From: Brevibacterium picturae
Lineage (GTDB): Bacteria > Actinomycetota > Actinomycetes > Actinomycetales > Brevibacteriaceae
Assembly (NCBI RefSeq): GCF_900105045.1
Contig: NZ_LT629739.1
Location: 2,666,001-2,730,000, forward strand
DNA: 64,000 nucleotides
Reading direction: 5' to 3'
The notes under the pieces are model-generated. The model was not told the DNA's origin and did not search any database. It saw only the letters and a program-made list of their open reading frames with translations. Positions 1-10,670 of this stretch are shown in pieces. Position numbers and translations under genes: made by a program. Position 1 is the stretch's first letter. Each line of letters opens with the position of its first letter.

Positions 1-1309
<1,309 letters not shown>

Positions 1310-1324
1310 TCATGTCGAATTGTT

Positions 1325-1340
1325 ATGCATGGATATGTAT
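1325..1340. promoter_or_regulatory. candidate ArgR box upstream of argG
   Basis: The AT-rich sequence ATGCATGGATATGTAT contains TGCAT-N4-ATGTA, an inverted repeat with one mismatch. Actinobacterial ArgR boxes have the general form TGNAT-N4-ATNCA. It stands 43-58 nt before the argG start codon in otherwise GC-rich DNA. The match is imperfect and only one box is seen, whereas ArgR often uses pairs. Confidence 0.4.
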
Positions 1341-1558
1341 TTTTATGTGCAGTGGTGGAAGGTCAGCCCCTCGCCGAGGTGGTCGCGGGCCGGAGGGCGC
1401 GGACAGATCGGACTGCTCGGCCATGCGAACGAGACCGATTTCATCCAGCCGGCGGAGGTGCGCATCGGTTCGGCAACGTAGGTTGGACTGTGAGAGTCAG
1501 TGAAGGGCTGAAGCGTCGGCGCAGAGCTGAGGCATCGGTGCAGGATCGGGGGAGAGCC

Positions 1559-2737
1559 GTGAGTACGGGAACAGATCACAACGACAACGCCATCGATGGC
1601 GCGGAACGGGCAGCCTCCTCGGCCGCGACGGGGGATGGAGGCGTGCCCGCAAGCATCCCGAGCCACGATGGCCCGGACGTCGACGCAACGGGCCGACCGC
1701 TGGCGATCGTGCCGGCCAAGGTGCCGTGGCTCGAGTTCGCGGTCTTCGTTGCGGTCGCGGTGATCCTGGCCTGGCTCGTGTGCCTGCCGTTGTGGTTGAG
1801 CGGTGAGGGCATGGGCAATGCACTGCTGGTGCAGATCTCGGGGGCGGCGATGATGTTCACCCCGCTGGTCGCTGTGGTCGTGGCGATGATCGTCCAGCGC
1901 CGCCGTGCCGGTGAACCTCGGGCCAGCATTCTCAGATACCTCGGCATGTGGCCGCTGCGTCCCTTCGGTCGGGTCCTGGGGATGACCGCGCTCGCCTTCT
2001 TTGGCGTGTTCGTGCTGGTCGCCGCGGCCTACCTGCTCGCCGCTGCATTCGGGTGGATGCAGGTCGATCTGCTTGGTCTCTCAGGTTTCAAGGCGCAGTT
2101 GGCACAGCTGCCCGGACTGGAAGAGATCCCGGTGGCCGTGGCTGTGATCGGCTATCTGGTGATCATGGCGCTGGGGTCGCTGTTCAACGTGACGGTGGCC
2201 TTCGGTGAGGAAGTCGGCTGGCGCGGATGGCTGCTGACGAGCCTGCGTCCCCTCGGCACCTGGCCGGCACTGCTTATCGTCGGAGTGATCTGGGGTCTGT
2301 GGCACGCACCGCTGATCCTGCTCGGATACAATTTCGGTCGCCCGGACATCACAGGCCTCGCCTTCATGGTCGGCGGATGCATCATGCTGGGGATCCTATT
2401 CGGCTGGTTGCGACTGCGCACCGGTTCGGTCTGGCCGGCCGTCGCCGCGCATGCTGCCCTCAATGGTTCGGCGGGAATGCTGCTCGGGCTGTTCATCGAT
2501 GGTTCCGCGCAGGCCCCGGACATGGCCTTGGCCTCATTCCTGGGAGTGAGTGGGTGGATCGTGTCCGCTATCGTCATCGCCGTGCTCATCGCCACCGGCC
2601 AGTTTCGCAAGCAGCCCGAACTGGGTTTCAAACGGCAGCGGGTCGTCGCCGGTCAGGGTGATCCGGCAGGTCGTGGCGCGGTTGATGTGGGGCCCGAGCC
2701 AACCGCACCAGTGCCTCCTGAAGACTCAGCGCGTTGA
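1559..2737 (+). CDS. CPBP-family intramembrane metalloprotease
   Basis: A multi-spanning membrane protein of 392 residues. It carries the three motifs of the CPBP (CAAX protease / bacteriocin-processing, Abi) family: EEVGWRG at about 217-223, WGLWHAP with His at about 249, and AHAALN with His at about 298. These glutamates and histidines form the metal site of the family. About 50 hydrophilic residues precede the first membrane segment and a polar tail follows the last. A GTG start at 1559 is chosen because a purine-rich GGGGAGAG lies just before it; an in-frame GTG at 1490 is an alternative. The open frame continues far upstream, but there it is antisense to argG. The substrate is unknown. 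Confidence 0.8.
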   Translation: MSTGTDHNDNAIDGAERAASSAATGDGGVPASIPSHDGPDVDATGRPLAIVPAKVPWLEFAVFVAVAVILAWLVCLPLWLSGEGMGNALLVQISGAAMMFTPLVAVVVAMIVQRRRAGEPRASILRYLGMWPLRPFGRVLGMTALAFFGVFVLVAAAYLLAAAFGWMQVDLLGLSGFKAQLAQLPGLEEIPVAVAVIGYLVIMALGSLFNVTVAFGEEVGWRGWLLTSLRPLGTWPALLIVGVIWGLWHAPLILLGYNFGRPDITGLAFMVGGCIMLGILFGWLRLRTGSVWPAVAAHAALNGSAGMLLGLFIDGSAQAPDMALASFLGVSGWIVSAIVIAVLIATGQFRKQPELGFKRQRVVAGQGDPAGRGAVDVGPEPTAPVPPEDSAR

Positions 2738-2791
2738 GGCTGACGCCGGCCATCGGCTAGGCTCAAAACCCCAAACCTGAAGGAGAGCTCC

Positions 2792-3280
2792 ATGGCACTA
2801 GGAACATCGTTGCTGCAGACAGCAGGGCGCGTACTCACGGCACCGATCTTCATCACCGGAGGGTATTCGGCACTGACCAGCCCCGGCGGCCGCGTCGCCG
2901 CTGCTGCTCCGACTCTCGCCGCGATCCGCGAATATGTGCCGGTCCTGCCCGAAGACGATGAACTCCTGGTCCGCGCCAACGGTGGACTTCAGCTGCTGGC
3001 CGGAACCACGATGGCGCTGGGCATCAAACCTCGGACCTCCGCGCTCGCCCTCGCCGTATCACTCGTGCCGACGACACTGGCCGGCCACTCCTTCTGGGAG
3101 ATGGAGGGTGAGGATGCGGCCGCCCACAAGACCCAGTTCTCGAAGAACGCCGCGGCATTGGGTGGACTCCTCCTCGTCGCAGGCGCTCAAACGACCAAGC
3201 AGGCAGCCAAGAAGGCGGCCCAGAAGGCCGCTGCGAAAGCCGCAAAGCAGGCCGAGAGGAAGGCCCTCAAGCAGAGCTGA
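2792..3280 (+). CDS. DoxX-like membrane protein
   Basis: A 162-residue membrane protein with four hydrophobic segments and the layout of the DoxX family (AGRVLTAPIFITGGYSALT at the start, then NGGLQLLAGTTMALG and LVPTTLAGHSFW). DoxX-like proteins sit in the cytoplasmic membrane, and most have no proven function. The last 35 residues are almost only Ala, Lys and Gln (AAKKAAQKAAAKAAKQ), a basic helical tail that could contact nucleic acid or acidic lipid; that is an inference. The start ATG has a good AAGGAGAG site at the usual distance. Confidence 0.75.
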   Translation: MALGTSLLQTAGRVLTAPIFITGGYSALTSPGGRVAAAAPTLAAIREYVPVLPEDDELLVRANGGLQLLAGTTMALGIKPRTSALALAVSLVPTTLAGHSFWEMEGEDAAAHKTQFSKNAAALGGLLLVAGAQTTKQAAKKAAQKAAAKAAKQAERKALKQS

Positions 3281-3379
3281 GCCTGAAGGCGTCACTCGCC
3301 GTTTCCGCGATGATCGTCACTCGACGTTGTCGTGATGGTCGGCAACGACGACCGTCAGCCACCGCGACGAATCTTCCTG

Positions 3380-3398
3380 TTAGCTTAGGCTAAGCTCA
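3380..3398. promoter_or_regulatory. IdeR/DtxR iron box
   Basis: TTAGCTTAGGCTAAGCTCA matches the 19-bp IdeR/DtxR consensus TTAGGTTAGGCTAACCTAA at 16 of 19 positions, and its core AGCTTAGGCTAAGCT is a perfect palindrome around one base. It lies 47-65 nt before the start of the broken siderophore-interacting-protein gene, where an iron-dependent repressor would be expected to act. Confidence 0.8.
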
Positions 3399-3444
3399 GT
3401 GAGTATCGGCTTGGCCGAGCATCAACGAGTGGGGGAAGGCGCAT

Positions 3445-3929
3445 ATGGTCAATTGGCAGCGTGGCGTGATGCGTCTGATGCGGATCACCAACCACGAGGT
3501 TGAGGTGACCCGGGTCGAGCGCTCACCCCTGCCCGCATCGACCTGCCCACGGACACGAACCACATCCTCCTCGCGGGAGACCTCACGGCGCTTCCGGCGA
3601 TGAACTCGTGGCTGCAGGCCATCCCCGCCGAGGTGGCGGTGACGCTGGTCATCGAAGACGACCACGACGCCGATACCGTTCAGAACCTGCCGCGAACCGA
3701 CCACCCGAACGCCCGGTGGGACTGGATTCGCAGCGATGGGCAGCTCGGTCATGCGCTCGCCGACCATCTGCGCACTCTCGGGCCGGGTCCGGACGGCCTC
3801 TATGTGTGGGCCGCCGGTGAGCGCGGACTCATCAAGCAGTTCCGTTCGGTGATCAAGCAGGAGCTGAAGCTGAAGAAGGACCATCACTTCTCGCAGTTCT
3901 ATTGGTTCGAGGGCAAACCGACCGGCTGA
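3445..3929 (+). pseudogene. siderophore-interacting protein (SIP), internally deleted and frameshifted
   Basis: Two pieces of one siderophore-interacting flavoprotein (ferric-siderophore reductase) stand in different frames. The first (3445 to about 3525) reads WQRGVMRLMRITNHEVEVTRVER, the usual N-terminus, behind a GGAAGG site. The second (about 3534-3929) reads IDLPTDTNHILLAGDLTALPA onward to HHFSQFYWFEGKPTG, the C-terminal NAD(P)H-binding domain. Intact members have about 260 residues. Here most of the FAD-binding domain between the pieces, roughly 100 residues, is absent and the frame changes at the join. The protein can hardly be functional. The iron box upstream still looks intact. Confidence 0.8.
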
Positions 3930-4010
3930 GAGCGAAGCTGCGCTCAGTCGCAGGTCTGAATCCCCGTCGCGACCTCTGGAAAACTGGGCGAAAGCGCCTA
4001 TGCTCGAGGT

Positions 4011-4577
4011 ATGGCGAAGGCACTTCTCATCGTGGACATCCAGAACGACTTCACCGAGGGCGGCGCGCTCGGCGTGGACGGTGGTGACACCGTGGCCACC
4101 GAGGTCACCCGTCACCTTGACGCCCACGCCGGCGACTATGACGCGATCATCGCCTCCCGCGACTGGCACGATGCCGACAGCGACAACGGCGGCCACTTCA
4201 GCCAGACTCCCGACTTCGTCGACACCTGGCCCGTCCACTGCGTCGCGGACACCGAGGGCGCCGAGTACGATCCTCTGCTGAGCACCGACGCGATCACCCA
4301 CCACGTGCGCAAGGGACGGGGCACACCCGACTACTCGGCCTTCCAGGGGACGACGGAAGCGGGGGACCGCCTCGGCGATCTGCTGAGAAACCTCACCGTC
4401 GCCGAGGTGGACGTCGTCGGGATCGCCACCGACCATTGCGTGTGCGCCACGGTCCTCGACGCCCTGAAGGGCGGCTGGTCCGTCCGTGTTCTGCAGGACC
4501 TCATCGCCGGTGTCGGCACCGACTCGTCGACGGTGGCGCTGGCCGAGATGGACGCGGCAGGAGCCAGGATCGTCTGA
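4011..4577 (+). CDS. pncA: nicotinamidase (isochorismatase superfamily)
   Basis: Cytosolic hydrolase that turns nicotinamide into nicotinate for NAD salvage; the homologue in mycobacteria activates pyrazinamide. At 188 residues it has the family length. The catalytic triad Asp9 (VDIQNDF), Lys101 (VRKGRG) and Cys143 (DHCVCAT) is complete, and metal ligands are present in RDWHDADSDNGGHFS (Asp51, His53, His62). It stands alone between the broken SIP gene and the MMPL transporter. Confidence 0.9.
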   Translation: MAKALLIVDIQNDFTEGGALGVDGGDTVATEVTRHLDAHAGDYDAIIASRDWHDADSDNGGHFSQTPDFVDTWPVHCVADTEGAEYDPLLSTDAITHHVRKGRGTPDYSAFQGTTEAGDRLGDLLRNLTVAEVDVVGIATDHCVCATVLDALKGGWSVRVLQDLIAGVGTDSSTVALAEMDAAGARIV

Positions 4578-4636
4578 CGCGGGCATGACTCCATCGAAAG
4601 TTGCAGGTTGAGTCTGAACTCCTAGGCGATGTTTCC

Positions 4637-4657
4637 AGCTCAGAAAATTGATGAGCT
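4637..4657. promoter_or_regulatory. small inverted repeat before the MMPL gene
   Basis: AGCTCA and TGAGCT face each other across 9 AT-rich bases directly before the MMPL start codon. It could be a repressor site or a translation-blocking hairpin. No regulator gene lies next to it, and a six-base arm can arise by chance. Confidence 0.25.
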
Positions 4658-4663
4658 TGAGAC

Positions 4664-6988
4664 ATGAACACAACACTGACGAAAAGCGCACACACGCTCG
4701 TGTCGAAGCGCGGTTCGTGGTTCGTCCTCGGCGGGGTCGTCGTCCTCGTCTCGCTCCTCTTCGGACTCCTGTCCGGGGCAGGCGAGGACCGGGCCACCGA
4801 ATCCGCTCCGGCCGATTCCGAATCCACCCAGACCGCCGAACTCCTGCAGAAATTCCCCGACGCCGACACACAGTCGGTCATGGTCGTGGCCTCCTACGAT
4901 GACGGTTCGGTTCTCAGCGAGACCGACCAGACAGAGTTGGGGAAGCTGAGCGGTTCGATCAGCGACTACATCGACTCCGCCCAGTCCAGTGATTCGAGCG
5001 CTGACTCGACTGAAGCCTCAGATTCCTCTGCCGCCGACGGCGACTCCCAGGCCAGCGGCCCGATCATGAGCGAGGACGGCAAGGCCGCACTGCTCATGGT
5101 CCCCATCGAGGTCGGGCTGACCAACTCCGACACCGCCGAAACCGTCGACGGGCTCCGCGACTTCATCGCCGATGACTCCCAGGCCGGCCAGCTCGCAGAC
5201 TCCGGAATGTCCCTCCTGGTCACCGGCGGTCCCGCAATCGGCGCCGACATCGCCTCGGCATTCAGCGGCGCGGACTTCACACTCCTCATCGTGACCATCG
5301 TCATCGTCGCCCTGCTGCTCATCATCACCTACCGTTCACCGATCCTGTGGCTGCTGCCCCTCATCGTCATCGGCACCGCCGACGGCCTCGCGTCCACAGT
5401 GACCGCAGCCGTCGGTGATGCCCTGGACCTGCAGTTCGACGCGGGCATCATCAGCGTCCTGGTCTTCGGCGCCGGAGCCAACTACGCGCTCCTGTTCATC
5501 TCCCGCTACCGGGAGGAGCTGGGCCGCGAGCCCGATCACCGCCTCGCGCTGGGCTCCGCCTGGACCCACACAGCATCGACGATCCTCGCCTCGAACCTGA
5601 CGGTCGTCCTGTCCCTGCTCAGCCTCGTCTTCGCCGTGATCCCGGGAACCCGCGGACTGGGCATCACCGCCGCAATCGGACTCATCATCGCCGCAGCAGC
5701 CGTGCTCTTCGCACTGCCGCCTGTGCTGGCGATCTGCGGTAAGGGCGTGTTCTGGCCCTTCGTGCCCAAGGTTCAGGAGCGCGCCGAGGTTGCCGCAGCG
5801 AAACCCTCCATCTGGAGGACCATCGCGACTCGCGTGGTCAAGAAGCCGGGCATCCACCTCGGCGCCGGAATCATCATTCTCGGTGTCATGGCCACCGGAC
5901 TCATCGGCACCTCGGTGGGACTGGACCAGTCCGAGAAGTTCCGCGTGCAGTCCGAATCGGCACAGGGACTCGACGTCCTAGCCGACCACTTCCCTCCCGG
6001 CGAATCACAGCCCATCTGGGTCGTCACCGACTCGGACCATGCGGAGGAAGTCAGGGACTCCGTGGCTGACATCGACGGGGTCGTGCGCGCCAACGTCATC
6101 GACGAAACGAGCACCGGCGGAGCCTCGATCTCGAAGGTCATGGTCACCGGCGAGTACGAGCCGGACAGCCCAGAAGGCCTCGACCTGGTCGAAGACATCC
6201 GCTCCGACGTCCATGCGATCGACGGTGCGAACGCACAGGTCGGCGGCGCAGCGGCGACCGAACTCGACGCCCGCGACGGCAACGCCCAGGACTTCCTCAC
6301 CATCGCACCCCTGATCCTGGCCATCAGCTTCATCATCCTGCTCGGCATCCTGCGTGCACCTTTCGTCGCAGCGACCCTGCTCGTGGTCAACGTGGCATCC
6401 TCGGCCGCCGCGATCGGCCTCGGCGCATTCCTCAGCCGATTGGTCTTCGGCCAGGACGCCATCGACGCACAGGTGCCGATCCTCGCGTTCCTGTTCCTCG
6501 TAGCGCTGGGCATCGACTATTCGATCTTCCTGTCCCACCGCGCGAAGAAGGAATCCGTCGTCCACGGCGCTCGCCAGGGCATGATCGAAGCCGTCAGCCA
6601 CACCGGCGGCGTGATCACCAGCGCCGGCATCGTCCTGGCCGGAGTGTTCGCGGCCTTGGGCATGCTGCCGCTGATGGTGCTGGGCCAGCTGGGCCTCATC
6701 GTCGGAGTCGGCGTGCTCGTCGACACGGTGCTTGTGCGCACGGTCATCGTTCCGGCCATCATCAGTCTGGTCGGCAACAAGATGTGGTGGCCCAGCAAGG
6801 CGATCACACGCTCGGAGCACACATTTGCCGATGCGGATGCTGCCGCGGCCGGGGCGAGTGGCGAACAATCTGGCGAGGCTCAGTCCGGCGAGGCTCAGTC
6901 CGAGAGCACTCGCAGCGAGGGAACTCATCTCCTCGTCGAATCCGACCGGAACGAGGCCACCGCCTCGGCCGGCCACGGCAGGCACTGA
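4664..6988 (+). CDS. MMPL/RND-family transporter
   Basis: A 774-residue proton-driven membrane transporter of the MMPL type. One membrane helix (about 17-40) is followed by an external domain rich in Ser and Asp, five helices with the motif GANYALLFISRYREE near 269-284, a second external domain and five more helices with GIDYSIFLSHR near 616. This duplicated plan is that of MMPL proteins, which export lipids or small hydrophobic compounds in actinomycetes. The C-terminus is a disordered tail with a short GEAQS repeat. It lies upstream of a two-component pair, with no close regulator of the TetR type usual for such exporters. The substrate cannot be told from the sequence. Confidence 0.88.
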   Translation: MNTTLTKSAHTLVSKRGSWFVLGGVVVLVSLLFGLLSGAGEDRATESAPADSESTQTAELLQKFPDADTQSVMVVASYDDGSVLSETDQTELGKLSGSISDYIDSAQSSDSSADSTEASDSSAADGDSQASGPIMSEDGKAALLMVPIEVGLTNSDTAETVDGLRDFIADDSQAGQLADSGMSLLVTGGPAIGADIASAFSGADFTLLIVTIVIVALLLIITYRSPILWLLPLIVIGTADGLASTVTAAVGDALDLQFDAGIISVLVFGAGANYALLFISRYREELGREPDHRLALGSAWTHTASTILASNLTVVLSLLSLVFAVIPGTRGLGITAAIGLIIAAAAVLFALPPVLAICGKGVFWPFVPKVQERAEVAAAKPSIWRTIATRVVKKPGIHLGAGIIILGVMATGLIGTSVGLDQSEKFRVQSESAQGLDVLADHFPPGESQPIWVVTDSDHAEEVRDSVADIDGVVRANVIDETSTGGASISKVMVTGEYEPDSPEGLDLVEDIRSDVHAIDGANAQVGGAAATELDARDGNAQDFLTIAPLILAISFIILLGILRAPFVAATLLVVNVASSAAAIGLGAFLSRLVFGQDAIDAQVPILAFLFLVALGIDYSIFLSHRAKKESVVHGARQGMIEAVSHTGGVITSAGIVLAGVFAALGMLPLMVLGQLGLIVGVGVLVDTVLVRTVIVPAIISLVGNKMWWPSKAITRSEHTFADADAAAAGASGEQSGEAQSGEAQSESTRSEGTHLLVESDRNEATASAGHGRH

Positions 6989-7265
6989 CCGCACACCTCG
7001 CTGACGGCAGAACAGCCCAGGTGTAAGTGACGCGGTGGGGCTCGGCCATCGAGACACCGCGGTGACCGAGCCCATCTGTGCGCCCCGGCTGACAGCACAC
7101 CGGCAGACAGCGCTCGGCCGACAGCACACCGGTCGGACGCCCACGGTTGATAGCACCCCGACCGACGGCACCCGCCGTCGAAAAGCGCACGCGGTCGCCG
7201 CAGATGTGATTGAGTTGGCAGGAATGACGACAAGCGCGAGGAACGAGTTGCAGGAAGGTGACACC

Positions 7266-8528
7266 GTGGGCACACGCGGGTGGACAGTGAGAACCATGGA
7301 GATCGGCCAGCACGCGATGGCCCTGGCCCTCACCGTGATCTCGTGCATCCGCGCCATCGATCGGGGAGCGTCACCCCTGGCCGCAATAGCCGTGAGCATC
7401 GTCTTCCTCGCCTGGTACGGCCTCGGCGCGGTCCGGGCAGCCCGCAGCGGAGCGATCGTTCTAGCCAAATGGTGGTTGCTGGTCCTGGCCGTCGCCTGGC
7501 TGTGCACCCTCCTGGTCTCCGCCGAATTCATCTGGATCGCCTTCGTCCTCTGGCTGCTCGCCGGCCACTTGTTCTCGCTGCGCATCGCCGTGGTCTTCAC
7601 CGCGCTGACCTACATCGCGACGGTCGTGGCGCCCCTGGCCCATTACGGTGCGGTCGGCACCGCCAGCATCATCGGATCACTCATCGGCGCGATCTTCGCC
7701 CTCGGACTCTCGCGTGGCTACATCGAACTCCTGCGCGAGGGACGCAGACGCGAGGAGCTGCTGCAGTCCCTGGAGCAGGCCCACCAGAACCTCCTCGACC
7801 TCCAGGACGAACTGGCCCTGACCCAACGCCACGCCGGCGAGATCCAGGAACGCACCCGTGTCTCCCGCGACATTCACGACACGATCGCGCAGGAGATCTC
7901 CTCGATCCGTCTCATCGCCCACGCCGAGGTGGACAGGACCACCGATAAACACGCGAGTCAGGTCCTGCGCCAAGTCGAGGACCTCGCCGCGCAGAGCTCA
8001 CGAGACGTGCGCCGGATCATCGTGGCGCTCGCCCCGGCCGAGCTCGAGGACGGAGCCCTGACCGCGGCCATCCGCCGTCTGCTCACCCGCCTGGAGGACG
8101 ACACCTCCATCACCGGTCGTGTCGAGGTCGACGAGACCCTGCCGTCTCTGCCCGCCGAGGTGGAGGTCGCACTGCTGCGGACCGCGCAGTCCGCGCTCGC
8201 CAACGTCAGACAGCACTCCCGGGCCTCGCGGGTCATGGTCAGCCTCATGGACCTCGACGGTTCGATCCGCATGGACATCGTCGACGACGGCGTCGGCATG
8301 GCCGATCCCGACTCCCGGCAGCGCGAATCGGAGTCCGGGTTCGGCCTCGACTTCATCGGTTCGCGGATGCGGGAACTGGGAGGTGAGCTCGTCATCGAGA
8401 CGACGCCGGGTTCAGGCTTCGCGATTTCAGCCACCCTGCCCAACAATCCGACCCTGACTTCCCGGCAGAACCACCTCGGCGAAGATGGGGACGTGGAAGG
8501 ACAACGCACACAAGGAGACAGCGCATGA
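7266..8528 (+). CDS. NarL-type sensor histidine kinase
   Basis: A 420-residue sensor with five or six N-terminal membrane helices and little external loop. A coiled stretch (residues about 155-195) is followed by a HisKA_3 domain with the phosphorylated His204 in SRDIHDTIAQ and a C-terminal ATPase domain (DDGVGM near 340, GFGLDFIGSRM). The GTG at 7266 is chosen because AGGAAGG stands before it; in-frame starts further up lack a proper site. It ends inside the start of the response regulator gene (ATGA overlap), so the two are co-translated partners. A signal sensed in or at the membrane is likely. Confidence 0.88.
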   Translation: MGTRGWTVRTMEIGQHAMALALTVISCIRAIDRGASPLAAIAVSIVFLAWYGLGAVRAARSGAIVLAKWWLLVLAVAWLCTLLVSAEFIWIAFVLWLLAGHLFSLRIAVVFTALTYIATVVAPLAHYGAVGTASIIGSLIGAIFALGLSRGYIELLREGRRREELLQSLEQAHQNLLDLQDELALTQRHAGEIQERTRVSRDIHDTIAQEISSIRLIAHAEVDRTTDKHASQVLRQVEDLAAQSSRDVRRIIVALAPAELEDGALTAAIRRLLTRLEDDTSITGRVEVDETLPSLPAEVEVALLRTAQSALANVRQHSRASRVMVSLMDLDGSIRMDIVDDGVGMADPDSRQRESESGFGLDFIGSRMRELGGELVIETTPGSGFAISATLPNNPTLTSRQNHLGEDGDVEGQRTQGDSA

Positions 8529-9145
8529 CGATTCGAGTGATCCTCGTCGACGACCACCCCGTGGTGCGGGCGGGCCTGCGGTCCGTCATCGACGCCCCCG
8601 ACCACATCGAAGTCATCGGCGAGGCCGGCAGCGGTGAGGAAGCACTGGCCGCCGTCGATGAGCTCACGCCCGACGTGGTGCTGTGCGACCTGCGTCTGGG
8701 CGCGGGCATCGACGGCATCGAGGTGACGAAGCGGCTGAACGCGAGGCCGACGAAACCCGCGGTCCTCATCCTCACGACCTTCGACAACGATGCGGAGATC
8801 GTCGCCGCGCTCAACGCCGGCGCAGCCGGCTACCTGCTCAAAGACATCAACCCCGAGGACATCTCGACCGCAATCGAGAAGGCCTCCCGTGGGGAAACGT
8901 ATCTGCCGCCCGAGATCTCCTCGAAGGTCGTCGCCGCGATGCGCAACCCGGGCCCGAAGCTGACCCGACGCGAACGCGATGTGGTGAAACTGCTCGCCAC
9001 GGGGGCCTCGAACGCGCAGATCGCGCAGGAGCTCTTCGTCACCGAGGCGACGGTGAAGAGCCATCTGGTCAACGTGTTCACGAAACTCGGCGTCGACTCC
9101 CGTTCCCGCGCCATCCGCGTCGCCGAGGACCGCGGGCTCGTGTAG
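8525..9145 (+). CDS. NarL/LuxR-type response regulator
   Basis: A 206-residue DNA-binding regulator. The receiver domain has the acidic pocket LVDDHP, the phosphorylated Asp55 (VVLCDLRLG) and Lys106 (GYLLKDI); the LuxR helix-turn-helix spans about 144-187. It overlaps the sensor gene by four bases and is its partner. Targets are not evident. The MMPL transporter upstream is the nearest candidate. Confidence 0.92.
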   Translation: MTIRVILVDDHPVVRAGLRSVIDAPDHIEVIGEAGSGEEALAAVDELTPDVVLCDLRLGAGIDGIEVTKRLNARPTKPAVLILTTFDNDAEIVAALNAGAAGYLLKDINPEDISTAIEKASRGETYLPPEISSKVVAAMRNPGPKLTRRERDVVKLLATGASNAQIAQELFVTEATVKSHLVNVFTKLGVDSRSRAIRVAEDRGLV

Positions 9146-9272
9146 GCAAGGGCCGGTGCATCCCGGCCCGGCGTATCCCGGCCTGGCGCATCCCGGATTG
9201 AGTGAGAATTGTCCTGAAGTTCATCGACGTTCTCTGCCGTAATGGCGGTTCGGATGAGTCGTAGGCACCAGA

Positions 9273-10580
9273 ATGGTGAGAATGAGCGAAACGATGGCGG
9301 ATGTGCGGGCCGGACGCAGGCATCCCGGCACGATCATGGAGGTGTTCTGGGCGTTCCTGCGTCTCGGCGTGACCTCGTTCGGCGGCCCGGTCGCGCATCT
9401 CGGGTTCTTCCGGGAAACCTTCGTCGGGCGTCGGAAATGGCTGAATGACGGGGCGTACGCGGATCTGGTGGCGCTGTGCCAGTTCCTACCCGGCCCTGCC
9501 TCCAGCCAGGTGGGCATGGCGATCGGTCTGCAGAGGGCGGGCATCGGCGGGCTGTTGGCGGCGTGGTTCGCCTTCACCATGCCCTCGGCCATCGTGTTGG
9601 TCGTCTTCGCGTTCGGTATCGCCACTCTCAGCGATGGCGCGGACATGGGGTGGCTGTATGGGCTGAAGGCCGCAGCGGTCGCCGTGGTCGCTCAGGCGGT
9701 GCTCGGAATGGCGAAGAATCTCACCCCGGATGCCAAACGCGCCACCATCGCTGGGGCGGCGATGATCATCATCCTGCTCATCCCGAGCCCACTCGTACAG
9801 GTGGCGGCGATCGTCGTGGGCGGTGTCGTCGGACTCGTCTGGCTGCGCCGAGAAGCGGCGCAAGACGAAGCTGCTCGAGACAAAGCTGCTCAAGACAGCG
9901 CGTCGAAGAGCCCGGACGCGGATGAGCAGTCCGACAGGGACGGTGCGCGACCAGACTTCGGGGTGCGCACCTCCCGGAAAGTCGGCGTCATTGCGCTGAC
10001 GACCTTCCTCCTGCTGTTGATGGCACTGCCGATTCTGACTGTAGCGACCAGTGATCCGAGTCTGCGCCTGATCGACGTGTTCTACCGTGCCGGCGCGCTC
10101 GTCTTTGGTGGGGGGCATGTCGTGCTTCCGCTGCTTGAGACGGAGACCGTCGCGACCGGTCTTGTGGGCCACGATTCCTTCCTCGCCGGGTACGGCGCCG
10201 CACAGGCGGTGCCCGGGCCACTCTTCACCTTCGCCGCGTTCCTCGGGGCTTCCACAACATCGGGCCCGACCGGTCTGATCGGCGCCGGTATAGCTTTGCT
10301 TGCAATCTTCCTGCCGGCTGCGCTTCTGGTCATCGCGGCCCTGCCCTTCTGGGAGCGACTGCGTCGCGCACAGACTGTGCGACGTGCGCTGCTGGGAGTG
10401 AACGCGGCCGTGGTGGGCATACTCGCAGCCGCTCTCTATGACCCGGTATTCACCCAGGGCATCACCTCGCCTGCCACTCTGGCCCTGGCCGTGGGAGTCT
10501 TCATCGCCCAGGTGAAATGGAAACTGCCGGCATGGGCGGCCGTCATTGCTGCAGGACTGATCGGATTCGCGTTCCTCTGA
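9273..10580 (+). CDS. chrA: chromate transporter ChrA (two-domain type)
   Basis: A 435-residue membrane protein with the duplicated CHR domain. The first half has FLRLGVTSFGGPVAHLGFF and QFLPGPASSQVG, the second FYRAGALVFGGGHVVLPLL and AAQAVPGPLFTFAAFLGA. Long CHR proteins expel chromate from the cytosol, though many family members move other anions. A charged stretch rich in Asp, Ala and Gln links the halves. Starts at 9273, 9282 and 9294 are all possible and no strong ribosome site decides. No chrB or other metal gene is nearby. Confidence 0.85.
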   Translation: MVRMSETMADVRAGRRHPGTIMEVFWAFLRLGVTSFGGPVAHLGFFRETFVGRRKWLNDGAYADLVALCQFLPGPASSQVGMAIGLQRAGIGGLLAAWFAFTMPSAIVLVVFAFGIATLSDGADMGWLYGLKAAAVAVVAQAVLGMAKNLTPDAKRATIAGAAMIIILLIPSPLVQVAAIVVGGVVGLVWLRREAAQDEAARDKAAQDSASKSPDADEQSDRDGARPDFGVRTSRKVGVIALTTFLLLLMALPILTVATSDPSLRLIDVFYRAGALVFGGGHVVLPLLETETVATGLVGHDSFLAGYGAAQAVPGPLFTFAAFLGASTTSGPTGLIGAGIALLAIFLPAALLVIAALPFWERLRRAQTVRRALLGVNAAVVGILAAALYDPVFTQGITSPATLALAVGVFIAQVKWKLPAWAAVIAAGLIGFAFL

Positions 10581-10600
10581 GTGACAGCGGTGAGCGCTCA

Positions 10601-10670
10601 CCGAAACACACATGGAGCGCCGCCGCCCCTATGCATGCACAGGAGTTTCGACACGGCGGCGTTGTATCGA
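10601..10670 (+). repeat. diverged 70-bp direct repeat, copy 1
   Basis: This stretch aligns without gaps to 12361-12430 at roughly 70 percent identity. Best kept are the first 19 bases (CCGAAACAC, then CATGGAGCG), a GGAGT-TCGACACG block and a TCGA end. TCGACAC can pair with GTATCGA (one mismatch) to form a hairpin. It contains the start and core of the micro-ORF at 10612. Confidence 0.6.

Noticed and set aside
3396..4871. 491-codon minus-strand open frame
   Set aside because: It lies opposite the SIP remnant and pncA and has Arg- and Ala-rich composition typical of a GC-rich shadow frame.
6005..7600. 531-codon minus-strand open frame
   Set aside because: Antisense to the MMPL and sensor kinase genes, with no recognisable domain.
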